Under the pieces are notes generated by a model. That model ran no database searches. It was not told where the DNA came from and worked only from the letters and a program-made list of their open reading frames with translations. The position numbers and the translations under genes were made by a program. 45,563 nt of DNA from Cytophagales bacterium (lineage in GTDB: Bacteria > Bacteroidota > Bacteroidia > Cytophagales > Spirosomataceae), in contig JAAFJP010000041.1 in assembly GCA_013298125.1 (NCBI GenBank), forward strand, positions 1 to 45,563, read 5' to 3'. This document shows positions 7,697 through 15,660 of this stretch, piece after piece. The stretch's first letter is position 1. Each line of letters starts with the position of its first letter.

Positions 7697-7889
7697 TTAT
7701 TGGTTTATTGGGGAATTGGTTTATTGGTTTACAGGGGAACTGGTTTATTAGTTTATTGGGGAACTGGAAAATGGTTTTATAGTTCCCGATAAAAATCTTA
7801 AACCAATAAACCAATAACCAATAGACCAATAACTAATAAGCCAATAACCAATAAACCGATAAACCAATAACCAATAAACCAATACCCAA
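7693..7889. repeat. Long inverted array of short TTATTGG-type words
   Basis: About 80 nt of TTTATTGG/GGGGAACTGG words (7693-7771) are followed by about 90 nt of the complementary AACCAATAA words (7797-7889). The two halves can pair into a long imperfect hairpin around a loop containing AGTTCCCGATAAAAATC. The right half ends about 5 nt before the LytTR gene's ATG, so it forms that gene's 5' leader. It could be a terminator for the 68-aa gene, a translation-blocking structure, or slippage-grown simple sequence. Confidence 0.8.
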
Positions 7890-8219
7890 ATGCAACAACA
7901 CATCGCTAATTACTTCGGGACACCATTAACTATCGGTATGCGAACCAAGCTGTACTCCAACGAAATTCTCTTTTTTGAAGGAGATGTCAATTATACTTGG
8001 ATTCATTTCGCCACGGGCAAGCAACAGGTTATTGCCCGTACACTTTTGTATATCGAACAAAAAACCGATGCTGATACCTTCATCCGTATCAATCGGAAGT
8101 ATTTAGTCAATCGCAAGTTTATTGTGGAAGTCGGAAATGATTTTGTGGTACTGACTGATAAGACCGTTTTGCCGATTTCGAGACGGCGGAAGCGAGGGAT
8201 ATTAGTGAGTGTGCGATAG
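7890..8219 (+). CDS. Stand-alone LytTR DNA-binding protein
   Basis: A 109-aa protein made of one LytTR domain and no receiver. Typical elements are ILFFEGDVNYTWIHF near the start, TLLYIEQKTDADTFIRINRKYLVN in the middle (F-hR-h--hhVN pattern) and VLPISRRRKRGI at the end, where the basic residues contact DNA in this family. No LytS-type kinase lies nearby. The start ATG at 7890 follows an inverted repeat array immediately, so translation may depend on leader folding. Targets are unknown. Confidence 0.9.
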   Translation: MQQHIANYFGTPLTIGMRTKLYSNEILFFEGDVNYTWIHFATGKQQVIARTLLYIEQKTDADTFIRINRKYLVNRKFIVEVGNDFVVLTDKTVLPISRRRKRGILVSVR

Positions 8220-8300
8220 CCAGTTTTAAAATTAAATCCCCAATTCCATTAAAAAACCATTCTACTACCATAAATTTGGGCTTAATTAATCAACCCAATT

Positions 8301-8927
8301 ATGTCATTAACTTACATTTTCATCGGAATCACGGTAGTCCTCAGTCTATACGCTTGGAACAATCAAAGCATTACAGGCAAATGGATTATGAACCCTTATT
8401 CCGTTCATAAATACCAAGAATATTACCGTTTCCTCACATCAGGATTTCTTCATGCCGACTATGGGCATTTGTTCTTCAATATGTACAGTTTGTACCTTTT
8501 CGGAAATATCGTCGAACCACGATTTATGTACTACTTTGGCGAAACTCGTGGGGGTATTCTGTACGCTGCCTTGTACTTGGTTGGTGTTGTAGTTGCCAAT
8601 ATTCCAGATTTTCTCAAACATCAAAATAATACCTATTACAACGCTCTGGGGGCATCAGGAGGGGTTTCTTCGGTTATTTTTTCGGCTATTTTATTTGAGC
8701 CTGTGGGACTATCCATCTTTTTTATGCCTGCCTTTGTCTATGCCATTGTGTATTCGTATTACTCGTATTATATGTCCAAGAAAAACATCGACAACATCGG
8801 ACACTCTGCTCACTTATTCGGTGCGGCTTTTGGGGTAGCATTTACCTTGATTTTGAAGCCCGATTTGTTTTTAAGTTGTATTGCACAAATAAAAGATATG
8901 AATTGGATTCATCAGTTTGGGTTTTGA
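8301..8927 (+). CDS. Rhomboid-family intramembrane serine protease
   Basis: A 208-aa polytopic membrane protein. The catalytic Ser is in LGASGGVSSVIF (the GxSG motif, about residue 117) and the catalytic His in GHSAHLFGAAFG (about 172). An HxxxN-type pattern occurs in FLHADYGHLFFNMYSLYLFG, where His and Asn shape the oxyanion site. Six membrane segments can be drawn. Rhomboids cut helices of other membrane proteins; the substrate here is unknown. Its stop abuts a REPIN-like inverted repeat that ends in eight T residues and should terminate transcription. Confidence 0.93.
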   Translation: MSLTYIFIGITVVLSLYAWNNQSITGKWIMNPYSVHKYQEYYRFLTSGFLHADYGHLFFNMYSLYLFGNIVEPRFMYYFGETRGGILYAALYLVGVVVANIPDFLKHQNNTYYNALGASGGVSSVIFSAILFEPVGLSIFFMPAFVYAIVYSYYSYYMSKKNIDNIGHSAHLFGAAFGVAFTLILKPDLFLSCIAQIKDMNWIHQFGF

Positions 8928-9021
8928 CCTCACCCCCCGCCCCTCTCCTGCTGATAGGGGAGTAATTCTTAGACAAAACTCCCCTCTCAGCAGGAGAGGG
9001 GTAGGGGGTGAGGTTTTTTTT
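8928..9021. repeat. REPIN-like inverted repeat, copy 1 (also terminator of the rhomboid gene)
   Basis: CCTCACCCC-type left arm (from 8928) pairs with a GGGGTGAGG-type right arm (to 9013). Each arm is itself an imperfect palindrome (CCCCTCTC ... GGGGAG). A run of eight T residues follows, so on the plus strand it works as a terminator. Copies at 12412-12514 and 31215-31308 share the outer words but have a different centre. Confidence 0.85.
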
Positions 9022-9072
9022 CATTAGAATTTTGACTTTACCCCCTTTTGTCTAAAAATTCAAACTGTACTA

Positions 9073-11022
9073 ATGAAAAAACTCGCTCTCTTCTTTTCTC
9101 TCTTATTTTTGGGTGTTTCAGCTTTTGCTCAACATTCTCAATTAGCCGCTAAAATGGCTGAAACCATCATCAAAGCCTACCCCGATTCGATGGTAGTGAT
9201 GAAATATGCCAGTCATTTAGAGCAAGACAAACAAATTCCATCAGGCATGACGGCTGAACAAGCCGCTAAAAATCGCCCCGCCAACTGGAACTACGAAATC
9301 GGAGTCGTGATGATGGGCTTCGAGCGACTCTGGCGTACTACGGGTGACATCCGTTATCAACAATATATCAAACACATTGTCGATAAATTCATCAATGAAG
9401 AGGGCAATATCAAAACGTATAAGTTTGACGAATATAATTCAGACAATATTCCCACAGGGCGACAATTGCTGACTTTGTATCAACTAAAAAACGAACAGAA
9501 GTACAAAAAAGCCGCCGACATCCTCCGCAATCAATTGGCTTGGCAACCTCGCAACCGAGTAGGGGGCTTTTGGCATAAACTCAAATATCCTACTCAAATG
9601 TGGCTCGATGGCTTGTATATGATTGAGCCATTTTATGCAGAATATGCCCAAATGACGGGTAATACGCAAGATTTTGAAGATATTGCCAATCAGTTTGCGA
9701 TGGTAGAACGCTACACCAGAGACGATAAAACAGGTTTGCTTTATCACGGTTGGGACGAAAGTAAACTACAAAAATGGGCAAATCCGCAAACAGGAAAATC
9801 GCCCGAATTTTGGAGTAGAGCGATGGGTTGGTACGTTATGGCAATCGTCGAAACCTTAGATTATTTTCCAAAAGACCATCCCCGCCGTACCGAGTTAATT
9901 GCCGCCCTCAATCGTTTTTCGACTGCCATTATCAAATACCAAGACCCTACCTCGGGCGTGTGGTGGCAAGTAACCGACAAAGGCGGGCAAGCGGGCAACT
10001 ACTTAGAATCTTCGGGTTCGGCAATGTTTGTGTTTGGTTTGGCAAAGGGTATCAGAATGGGCTATTTATCAGAATCATATTTGCCCGCCGTCAAAAAGGG
10101 TTTTGATGGTTTACTCAAAACCTTTGTAACTACCGATGCAGACGGCACGGTGCATTATACCAAAGCCGTGGGCGGGGCAGGTTTGGGCGGTACACCCTAC
10201 CGTGATGGCACGTATGAGTATTACGTAAAAGAACCCACCCGTACCGACGACCTCAAAGCCATTGGACCTTTCATGCAAGCCTGTGTAGAGATGGATATGT
10301 TGGCTCAAATGTCCGTGGGAAAGGGTAAAACGGTCATGTTAGATAATTTTTTCAATAACGAATACCGAAAAAATGGGGGTAAATATCACTATCTCTGGGA
10401 AGACCGTTTCGACTCAGGATATTCATTTTTAGGAACAATTTTCAATGATTTTGGAGCAAAAACCAGTACACTTACCACCGAACCCACCAAAGAAAATCTA
10501 AAAAATGCAAATGTCTATATCATCGTGGACCCCGATACCAAAAAGGAAACGGAAAGCCCTAATATGATAGAAACCAAGCATATACAAGTTTTGAAAGACT
10601 GGGTGTCGAACGGAGGGACGTTGGTACTACTTGCTAATGATACCGCCAATTGTGAAACAAAACGTTTCAATGAACTCACCAAAGCCTTTTGCGTGAGTTT
10701 GACGGGCAAAAGTAGAAACATGGTGCAAAACGACCAGTATGTTCAAGGGCAATTAATCCTTTCGGGCAATGACCCAATTTTTAAAGATGCCAAGAAGATT
10801 TATGTCAAAGAATTGGTAACGCTATCCGTAAAAAATCCAGCCAAAGCGGTATTAGAAGAAGGCGGGGACGTAATTATGGCTACCGCCAACGTAGGTAAAG
10901 GAAAAGTCTTCGTACTCGGTGACCCTTGGATTTATAACGAATACCTCAACGGCAGAAAACTACCCGCTGATTTCGAGAACTTCAAAGCCGCAAAGGCTTG
11001 GGCGGAGTGGTTGTTGAAGTAG
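9073..11022 (+). CDS. Secreted glycoside hydrolase family 105/88-like (unsaturated rhamnogalacturonyl hydrolase) with C-terminal DUF4350-like domain
   Basis: A 649-aa protein with signal peptide MKKLALFFSLLFLGVSAFAQ. Residues about 30-415 match the alpha/alpha-barrel YteR/YesR type, with MWLDGLYMIEPFYAEYA, YHGWDESKLQKWANP and SRAMGWYVMAIVETLDYFP; the aspartate in WLDG is the expected catalytic/active-site acid. These enzymes remove the unsaturated uronic sugar left by rhamnogalacturonan lyases in pectin breakdown, usually in the periplasm. The last ~215 residues (VMLDNFFNNEYRKN onward) look like a DUF4350/GATase-like domain, with LKDWVSNGGTLVLLAND and GKVFVLGDPWIYNEYL. No other pectin gene is adjacent. 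Confidence 0.88.
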   Translation: MKKLALFFSLLFLGVSAFAQHSQLAAKMAETIIKAYPDSMVVMKYASHLEQDKQIPSGMTAEQAAKNRPANWNYEIGVVMMGFERLWRTTGDIRYQQYIKHIVDKFINEEGNIKTYKFDEYNSDNIPTGRQLLTLYQLKNEQKYKKAADILRNQLAWQPRNRVGGFWHKLKYPTQMWLDGLYMIEPFYAEYAQMTGNTQDFEDIANQFAMVERYTRDDKTGLLYHGWDESKLQKWANPQTGKSPEFWSRAMGWYVMAIVETLDYFPKDHPRRTELIAALNRFSTAIIKYQDPTSGVWWQVTDKGGQAGNYLESSGSAMFVFGLAKGIRMGYLSESYLPAVKKGFDGLLKTFVTTDADGTVHYTKAVGGAGLGGTPYRDGTYEYYVKEPTRTDDLKAIGPFMQACVEMDMLAQMSVGKGKTVMLDNFFNNEYRKNGGKYHYLWEDRFDSGYSFLGTIFNDFGAKTSTLTTEPTKENLKNANVYIIVDPDTKKETESPNMIETKHIQVLKDWVSNGGTLVLLANDTANCETKRFNELTKAFCVSLTGKSRNMVQNDQYVQGQLILSGNDPIFKDAKKIYVKELVTLSVKNPAKAVLEEGGDVIMATANVGKGKVFVLGDPWIYNEYLNGRKLPADFENFKAAKAWAEWLLK

Positions 11023-11050
11023 TTTTATCGACAAAAATATATAAATGGCT

Positions 11051-11151
11051 GTCATTGCGAGCGTAGCGAAGCAATCTGTTAGCTTACGAGAAGGAAATTT
11101 CAAACTCCTTTTCACCATTCTAACAGATTGCTTCGTTTCGCTCGCAATCAC
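11051..11151. repeat. GTCATTGCGAGC-type inverted repeat
   Basis: The left arm (11051-11082, beginning GTCATTGCGAGCGTAGCGAA) and right arm (11120-11151) are nearly complementary, with a 37-nt loop. It is one of the widespread palindromes that read GCGAAGCAATCT across many bacterial genomes. It lies between the convergent GH105 and cutC genes and may serve both as terminator. Confidence 0.85.
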
Positions 11152-11166
11152 AACCATTCACATATT

Positions 11167-11916
11167 TTACAAACACTCCACCACCGCCAGAATTTTCTCA
11201 AAATCAGAGTAAACTACCTCATATTCAGGTACTTCTGAAAGCCCACCCATCGCAATACCTTCTTTCCGATAAACCATTTCAGAATCACGGCTTGCCTTGC
11301 CTGTGAGGTGCAAGGCATTTACGCCCGTATGTATGAGCATTTGGGCATTAGCTGCGTTTACGCCACTTCCTGCCATGATTTCGATTCTACCATTGGCTTG
11401 TTTTGCTAATTTTTTGATATTTTCGATGCCTTCCATTGCCGTATTTTTTTGTCCAGAAGTAAGGATTCTATCACAACCAGATTCGATAATATCTTCGAGG
11501 GCTTCTAAGTAATCAGGAGTCATGTCGATAGCACGGTGGAAAGTTACTTGCATCGGTTCTGCCAAAGCTACCAATACCTTAGTTTGGGCAATATTCACTT
11601 GTCCATCTTTCTGTAAAATTCCCAAAACAATTCCCTCACATCCAAGTTTTTTTGCTATGCGTATATCCGCTTGCATGACAGCTATTTCATTATCTGAATA
11701 ACAAAAATCTCCCCCACGTGGGCGAATCATGGCATGAATTTCGATATTAACTCTTTGCTTGGCTAACTGAATCAAACCTGCCGAGGGCGTTGTGCCTCCT
11801 TCGTACATCGAACCGCAAAGTTCGATGCGTTTTGCACCGCCTTTTTCAGCGGCAAGGCACGATTCGAGGGAGAAAGCACAGACTTCAACAATTGGGGGTT
11901 TTGGGCTAAATATCAT
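11167..11916 (-). CDS. cutC: CutC family protein (copper homeostasis)
   Basis: A 249-aa TIM-barrel protein of the CutC family. Conserved stretches are EVCAFSLESCLAAEKGGAKR, IELCGSMYEGGTTPSAGL, IHAMIRPRGGDFCYS, VTFHRAIDM and GCDRILTSGQ, all at expected spacing and full length. The family is named for copper tolerance in E. coli, but a direct copper role is disputed and the enzymatic activity is unsettled. Cytoplasmic, no signal peptide. It stands alone, converging on the GH105 gene. Confidence 0.92.
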   Translation of the reverse strand: MIFSPKPPIVEVCAFSLESCLAAEKGGAKRIELCGSMYEGGTTPSAGLIQLAKQRVNIEIHAMIRPRGGDFCYSDNEIAVMQADIRIAKKLGCEGIVLGILQKDGQVNIAQTKVLVALAEPMQVTFHRAIDMTPDYLEALEDIIESGCDRILTSGQKNTAMEGIENIKKLAKQANGRIEIMAGSGVNAANAQMLIHTGVNALHLTGKASRDSEMVYRKEGIAMGGLSEVPEYEVVYSDFEKILAVVECL

Positions 11917-12019
11917 CGTTTAAAATAAATCTTGAATATTTTGTAATTTTTTGGAATAAATTTAGTTAATTGAACACAAGAATTTTCATTAAAAAAGTTT
12001 TTCGTAAACAAAAAAATGA

Positions 12020-12027
12020 TACTTTTG
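12020..12027 (+). promoter_or_regulatory. Candidate -7 element for the DUF2795 gene
   Basis: TACTTTTG fits the Bacteroidota TAnnTTTG box. Transcription would start near 12034 and leave a leader of about 85 nt before the ATG at 12120. No clear -33 TTG is seen at the right distance, so the call is tentative. Confidence 0.45.
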
Positions 12028-12119
12028 CAATCCTGATAAAAAACGACACAAAATTAGTCCTTAATAAACTGATAATCAGGTCTTAAATAAGTAATTTAAC
12101 GTAACCAAATCCATATATT

Positions 12120-12341
12120 ATGTACTGGACACTCGAACTGGCATCATACTTAGAAGATGCACCATGGCCTGCAACCAAAGATGAATTAATTGACTTCGCA
12201 ATCCGTACGGGTTCTCCGTTGGAAGTTGTTGAAAACGTGCAAGAATTAGAAGACGACGGTCAGCCGTATGAAAGTATCGAAGAAATCTGGCCCGACTATC
12301 CGACCAAAGATGATTTCTTCTTTAATGAAGACGAATATTAA
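12120..12341 (+). CDS. DUF2795 domain protein
   Basis: A 73-aa very acidic protein found widely in Bacteroidota as a conserved small protein. The recognisable core is ELASYLEDAPWPATKDELID followed by FAIRTGSPLEVVENVQELED, and a Trp-containing acidic tail (IEEIWPDYPTKDDFFFNEDE). No signal peptide or membrane helix. Function is unknown; in other bacteria DUF2795 proteins are small helical cytosolic proteins. It is a single-gene unit with its own promoter-like box and a strong terminator. Confidence 0.88.
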   Translation: MYWTLELASYLEDAPWPATKDELIDFAIRTGSPLEVVENVQELEDDGQPYESIEEIWPDYPTKDDFFFNEDEY

Positions 12342-12350
12342 GAATCCATT

Positions 12351-12379
12351 AATGCCACCTTTTTGGGTGGCATTTTTTA
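12351..12379 (+). terminator. Terminator of the DUF2795 gene
   Basis: AATGCCACC (12351-12359) pairs with GGTGGCATT (12366-12374) around a 6-nt loop and is followed by a T run. It lies 9 nt after the stop codon. Confidence 0.9.
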
Positions 12380-12411
12380 TTTATTCTTAAATAATTGACA
12401 TAGTGGTACGA

Positions 12412-12514
12412 GTTGCAAAACCTCACCCCCAGCCCCTCTCCGATGGAGAGGGGAGCATTCGTTCGTTTTCCCCCCCTCTCCATCGGAGAGTGGCTGGGGG
12501 TGAGGTTTTGCAAC
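12412..12514. repeat. REPIN-like inverted repeat, copy 2
   Basis: The outer arms start GTTGCAAAACCTCACC and end with the complementary TTTTGCAAC. Inside, each arm is again a small palindrome (CTCTCCGATGGAGAG on the left). The centre GAT/ATC differs from the other two copies but is complementary between the two arms of this copy. It fills most of the gap between the DUF2795 gene and pepA and would lie in the pepA leader or just upstream. Confidence 0.85.
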
Positions 12515-12548
12515 ATTAATTTTATTTTGTAAGACCAAATCCAGCAAC

Positions 12549-14003
12549 ATGAAAATCAATCACATTACACAATTAAAACCTGATTCAAAGGTCATTATTT
12601 TTGCTTTTTTACAGGATGAAAATTTTGAAACTCATCTCCAAAAAACCTGTACGGATTTCGGACTTAATTTTGAGTTGCTCAAACAAGATTTCAAGGCTGA
12701 TTTGAAGGAGTTTTCATTTATTTATTCTCCTCAAAATCAGAAGGTTATCTTCTTGGGATTAGGTAAAAAACCTAATTCGTCGGATATTATCAAGGCGTTC
12801 CGAACTTTATTTTTTAAACAAAAACCAAATCTCCCCAACGACCTTACGATTGATATTCAGAATCTCCCAGACGAATATCTCGAATACGTTGTAATTGGCT
12901 CAATGTTAGGGGGGTATGATTTGGATTTGTACAAAAGCGAAAGAAAAGAAACGGCTCCCATTTTTAAAAAAGAAGGCTTTTTTAATATTCTTTCCAATAA
13001 TCCCAAGGCAGAGGAAGGCATCGTAAGAGGAAAATATATTTCAAAAACCCAAATGCAAGTTTTTGATTTGATGAACGCCCCAGCTAATAAAAAAACGCCA
13101 TATACTTTGGCAAAATGGGCAGTAGATTCAGGTGCAAAATTTGGCTATTCTGTTACAGTTTTAGAAAAACAACAACTCAAAACCCAAAAATTAGAAGCAC
13201 TTTTGGCAGTTGGACAGGGCAGCGAACACCCACCAGTTTTGATTGTGATGGAATATAAATCGCCCGAAGCCAAACAAAAAGTGGGTTTAGTAGGCAAAGG
13301 CGTAACGTTTGACACAGGTGGAATTTCAATAAAAGCCTCTACCAATATGCACTTGATGAAGTCGGACATGGGTGGGGCTGCCGCCGTGATGGGAACGATA
13401 GAATTAGCGGCAAAATTGAGATTACCTGTCCATCTCATCGGTATTATCCCCGCCTGTGAGAATGCCGTAGACGGAAAATCCTTCAAACCCAGCGACGTAA
13501 TCAACTCATACTCAGGCAAAACCATTGAAATTATTGACACCGATGCAGAAGGAAGATTGATTTTGGCGGATGGTTTAAACTATCTCGTCAGAAACTATCA
13601 GCCCGACACCATGATTGACTTAGCCACCCTCACAGGCAGTTGCGTAGCGACCTTGGGCTACCATGCAGCAGGGATGTTTACGAACAATGACAAATTAGCC
13701 CAAAATCTCACCAAAGCCGCCGACCAAACGGGCGAAAGGCTCTGGCGTTTACCACTTTGGGATGTGTATAAAGAAGATATTTCTTCCGATATTGCTGATG
13801 TTCGTAATTTTTCGGGTAAGCCCATGGCAGGGGCAATTTCAGCAACAAAATTTTTAGAAGTTTTTACAGAAAATCATCAAAATTGGGCTCATCTCGACAT
13901 CGCAGGAACGGCTTTTGGTGATACAGAATTCGCTCCACAACGTGCAGGGACGGCTTTTGGGGTGAGATTGTTGTTGGAGTTTTTGGAGATGATTACTAAA
14001 TAA
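12549..14003 (+). CDS. pepA: Leucyl aminopeptidase, peptidase family M17
   Basis: A 484-aa M17 aminopeptidase, full length. The catalytic C-terminal domain shows GLVGKGVTFDTGGISIKAS (metal and catalytic Lys/Asp), MKSDMGGAAAVMG, and DTDAEGRLILADGL around residue 330, which carries metal-binding Asp and Glu plus the bicarbonate-site Arg. The N-terminal domain (about 1-150) is divergent, as usual. The enzyme removes N-terminal residues from peptides using two metal ions and forms cytosolic hexamers. It is preceded by a REPIN-like repeat and followed by a likely decayed gene. Confidence 0.95.
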   Translation: MKINHITQLKPDSKVIIFAFLQDENFETHLQKTCTDFGLNFELLKQDFKADLKEFSFIYSPQNQKVIFLGLGKKPNSSDIIKAFRTLFFKQKPNLPNDLTIDIQNLPDEYLEYVVIGSMLGGYDLDLYKSERKETAPIFKKEGFFNILSNNPKAEEGIVRGKYISKTQMQVFDLMNAPANKKTPYTLAKWAVDSGAKFGYSVTVLEKQQLKTQKLEALLAVGQGSEHPPVLIVMEYKSPEAKQKVGLVGKGVTFDTGGISIKASTNMHLMKSDMGGAAAVMGTIELAAKLRLPVHLIGIIPACENAVDGKSFKPSDVINSYSGKTIEIIDTDAEGRLILADGLNYLVRNYQPDTMIDLATLTGSCVATLGYHAAGMFTNNDKLAQNLTKAADQTGERLWRLPLWDVYKEDISSDIADVRNFSGKPMAGAISATKFLEVFTENHQNWAHLDIAGTAFGDTEFAPQRAGTAFGVRLLLEFLEMITK

Positions 14004-14347
14004 ATGTAACTTATCTTATACTGGAAAAAGCCTCAATATTATGCTTACCGAGACGAAATTGCTAATCAAATAATATTGAGCCAGTTAAAGTTTCATTTGA
14101 GCTATTTGAGTTTATTCTTGATGGGATTTTCATTGTCAAAAATACCTTTTTAGAGAAATTTTTGAAATATAGCATCTTATTTTTACAATTGCCTGTGGGC
14201 GTTTTGGTTTATACTTCCCCTGAGTCATTGCAACCCATTTTCGCCCTTGCTCGATATCTTTTCATGCTCAGTGGCTTGATGCTGATTGCTTATAATTTTT
14301 ATTTGAGAGGTAGGGAAATAATTAAATTGGAAACAAAGAAATTATAG
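14004..14347 (+). pseudogene. Probable decayed small membrane-protein gene
   Basis: Two adjoining reading frames look like one protein. From 14004 one frame reads ATG, then TAA, then on through LILYWKKPQYYAYRDEI and a hydrophobic stretch to SKIPF before a stop at 14151. The next frame, open through 14162-14345, continues LEKFLKYSILFLQLPVG and has two likely membrane helices. Adding one T to the run at 14147-14151 would join them as SKIPFLEKFLKYS. The proposed lesions are therefore a stop at codon 2 and a one-base deletion. I do not recognise the family. Alternatively 14162-14347 is a small gene starting with TTG and the rest is chance. Confidence 0.4.
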
Positions 14348-14587
14348 AAGAGATTACCAAAGATTATTTTGAACGATGACTTCTGTTGAGAACCAATATT
14401 TTTAAAAAATTCCAGCGGTATCTATCTTAAAATTTCTGACGACCTACGGTTTAGCTTCGGTAAATAATACGGGATTGGTTCATAATAGCTTGAAAATGAG
14501 CGTGTTATTTGAGTGAAAATGAAAAAAAATAGCCTGTGAAGACACAGACAACGGTGGGAGTTAGTTTTTCTTTCATAAGACTTATCG

Positions 14588-14881
14588 TTAAATTATTACT
14601 TCGTCTGAAACTGTAATTAGGGTTATTCCTAAATTCTTCTCAATTAGAGCAATAGTTTCAAGCGTAAAATTATGATTCCCCGAAAGCCATTTTGTTACTT
14701 CTGAGGGACGTTTTCCCATCATGTCAGCTAACTGTTTTTGAGTCCAGCCTTTTGATTTCAAAGCATCATCTATTCTTGCAGAAATCATCATTCTTCTTCT
14801 GACCATCTCACGACGAGTAGGGTCAATATTTCTTAAAGCCTCTTGTATTATTGGGCTTGTATATTTTCGGGTTTCATTCAT
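14588..14881 (-). CDS. XRE-family helix-turn-helix regulator
   Basis: A 97-aa protein with an XRE/Cro-type HTH at about 40-92: IDDALKSKGWTQKQLADMMG, then KRPSEVTKWLSGNHNFTLET and IALIEKNLGI. It resembles the HigA-like antitoxin or orphan regulator type. The gene starts 13 nt after the stop of the lipoprotein gene at 14895-15413 and is probably cotranscribed with it. No HigB/RelE-like toxin is present beside it, so a toxin-antitoxin role is not supported. Confidence 0.85.
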   Translation of the reverse strand: MNETRKYTSPIIQEALRNIDPTRREMVRRRMMISARIDDALKSKGWTQKQLADMMGKRPSEVTKWLSGNHNFTLETIALIEKNLGITLITVSDEVII

Positions 14882-14894
14882 TGTCTTATAAAAA

Positions 14895-15413
14895 TTATCG
14901 AGAAAACATTTTAATAACCTTCGGAGATGCAGCCAAAGGCATTGTTTTCCACCAAGAGTAACAATTTATCATAGTTGAATCATAGCTATAAAATGCCCAC
15001 TCTAATAATTTAGTTTTTTTCTTCCAGATTTTCCCCCTCGGTCTTAGATTCCATTCTGTAAGTTCAATAGTACCCCCACTTTCTGTTTTGGGCTTTATAC
15101 TCTTTACAATGCTACTCATCTTAATTATAAAATCATCTTTCTGCTTTTTACTAACATCATTTAAAGGAAAATAAAGAGAATATTCACCTTCATCACAATG
15201 TAAACAAGGGCTAAAAATCACATTTATTTTACGAAGATTATTTTGTTGTAAAAAATTAGATATAAAATTACAAATTGGCTCTTGACTTGCTGTTCCACAA
15301 CAAGCACTACTAAAATTAATACCAATGGGATATTTAGTAGGAACTTTAACCTTTTTAACTGAACTACATGATTGTAAAATAATAAAAAAGGAAGCGAATA
15401 GATATTTGTACAT
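14895..15413 (-). CDS. Hypothetical lipoprotein
   Basis: A 172-aa protein with a lipoprotein signal: MYKYLFASFFIILQSC, cleavage before Cys16. The mature part has a cluster of cysteines (SACCGTASQEPICN and FSPCLHCDEGEYS), and a Trp-rich C-terminal third. I do not recognise the family. It should be anchored to a membrane facing the periplasm. An XRE regulator follows at 13 nt, an unusual pairing of a surface lipoprotein with a cytosolic regulator. Confidence 0.65.
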   Translation of the reverse strand: MYKYLFASFFIILQSCSSVKKVKVPTKYPIGINFSSACCGTASQEPICNFISNFLQQNNLRKINVIFSPCLHCDEGEYSLYFPLNDVSKKQKDDFIIKMSSIVKSIKPKTESGGTIELTEWNLRPRGKIWKKKTKLLEWAFYSYDSTMINCYSWWKTMPLAASPKVIKMFSR

Positions 15414-15453
15414 TTGATAAGTGATTTTATATTTTGGAAGTAAAATGTCATAC

Positions 15454-15552
15454 CTGTCATTCCTTAGGAATCTATTTAGGCGTTTTATAAAGTTAGATTT
15501 GAAAAATAAAAGACATCACTAAATTACTAACGAGATTCTTACAGAATGACAG
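15454..15552. repeat. CTGTCATTCC-type inverted repeat
   Basis: CTGTCATTCC..AGGAATCT (15454-15473) pairs with AGATTCT..GAATGACAG (15533-15552) with three or fewer mismatches and a 59-nt loop. It occupies the gap between the M1 peptidase gene and the lipoprotein gene and resembles common dispersed bacterial palindromes. Confidence 0.75.
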
Positions 15553-15660
15553 AAAGGGGAAATCTTTTCAAAAATAAAATTTCTACTTAACCACAAACAA
15601 AAATGGAGAACATAGACAAAAATCTACATCCTCCATTCCAAAATTTTAACTCAAACTAAT

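Noticed and set aside
7693-7889. CRISPR array
   Set aside because: The repeats are short words without unique spacers and form an inverted pair, and no cas gene is present.
8842-9024. Minus-strand ORF beginning MKKNLTPYPSPAERG
   Set aside because: It translates a REPIN-like element and the antisense of the rhomboid 3' end; the same peptide words recur at 12377-12559 for the same reason.
10960-11157. Minus-strand ORF reading VVIASETKQSV
   Set aside because: It is the translation of a dispersed GCGAAGCAATCT-type inverted repeat plus antisense of the GH105 gene, a known annotation artefact.
14588-14881. Antitoxin of a HigBA-type system
   Set aside because: No RelE/HigB-like gene is adjacent; the neighbour is a lipoprotein.
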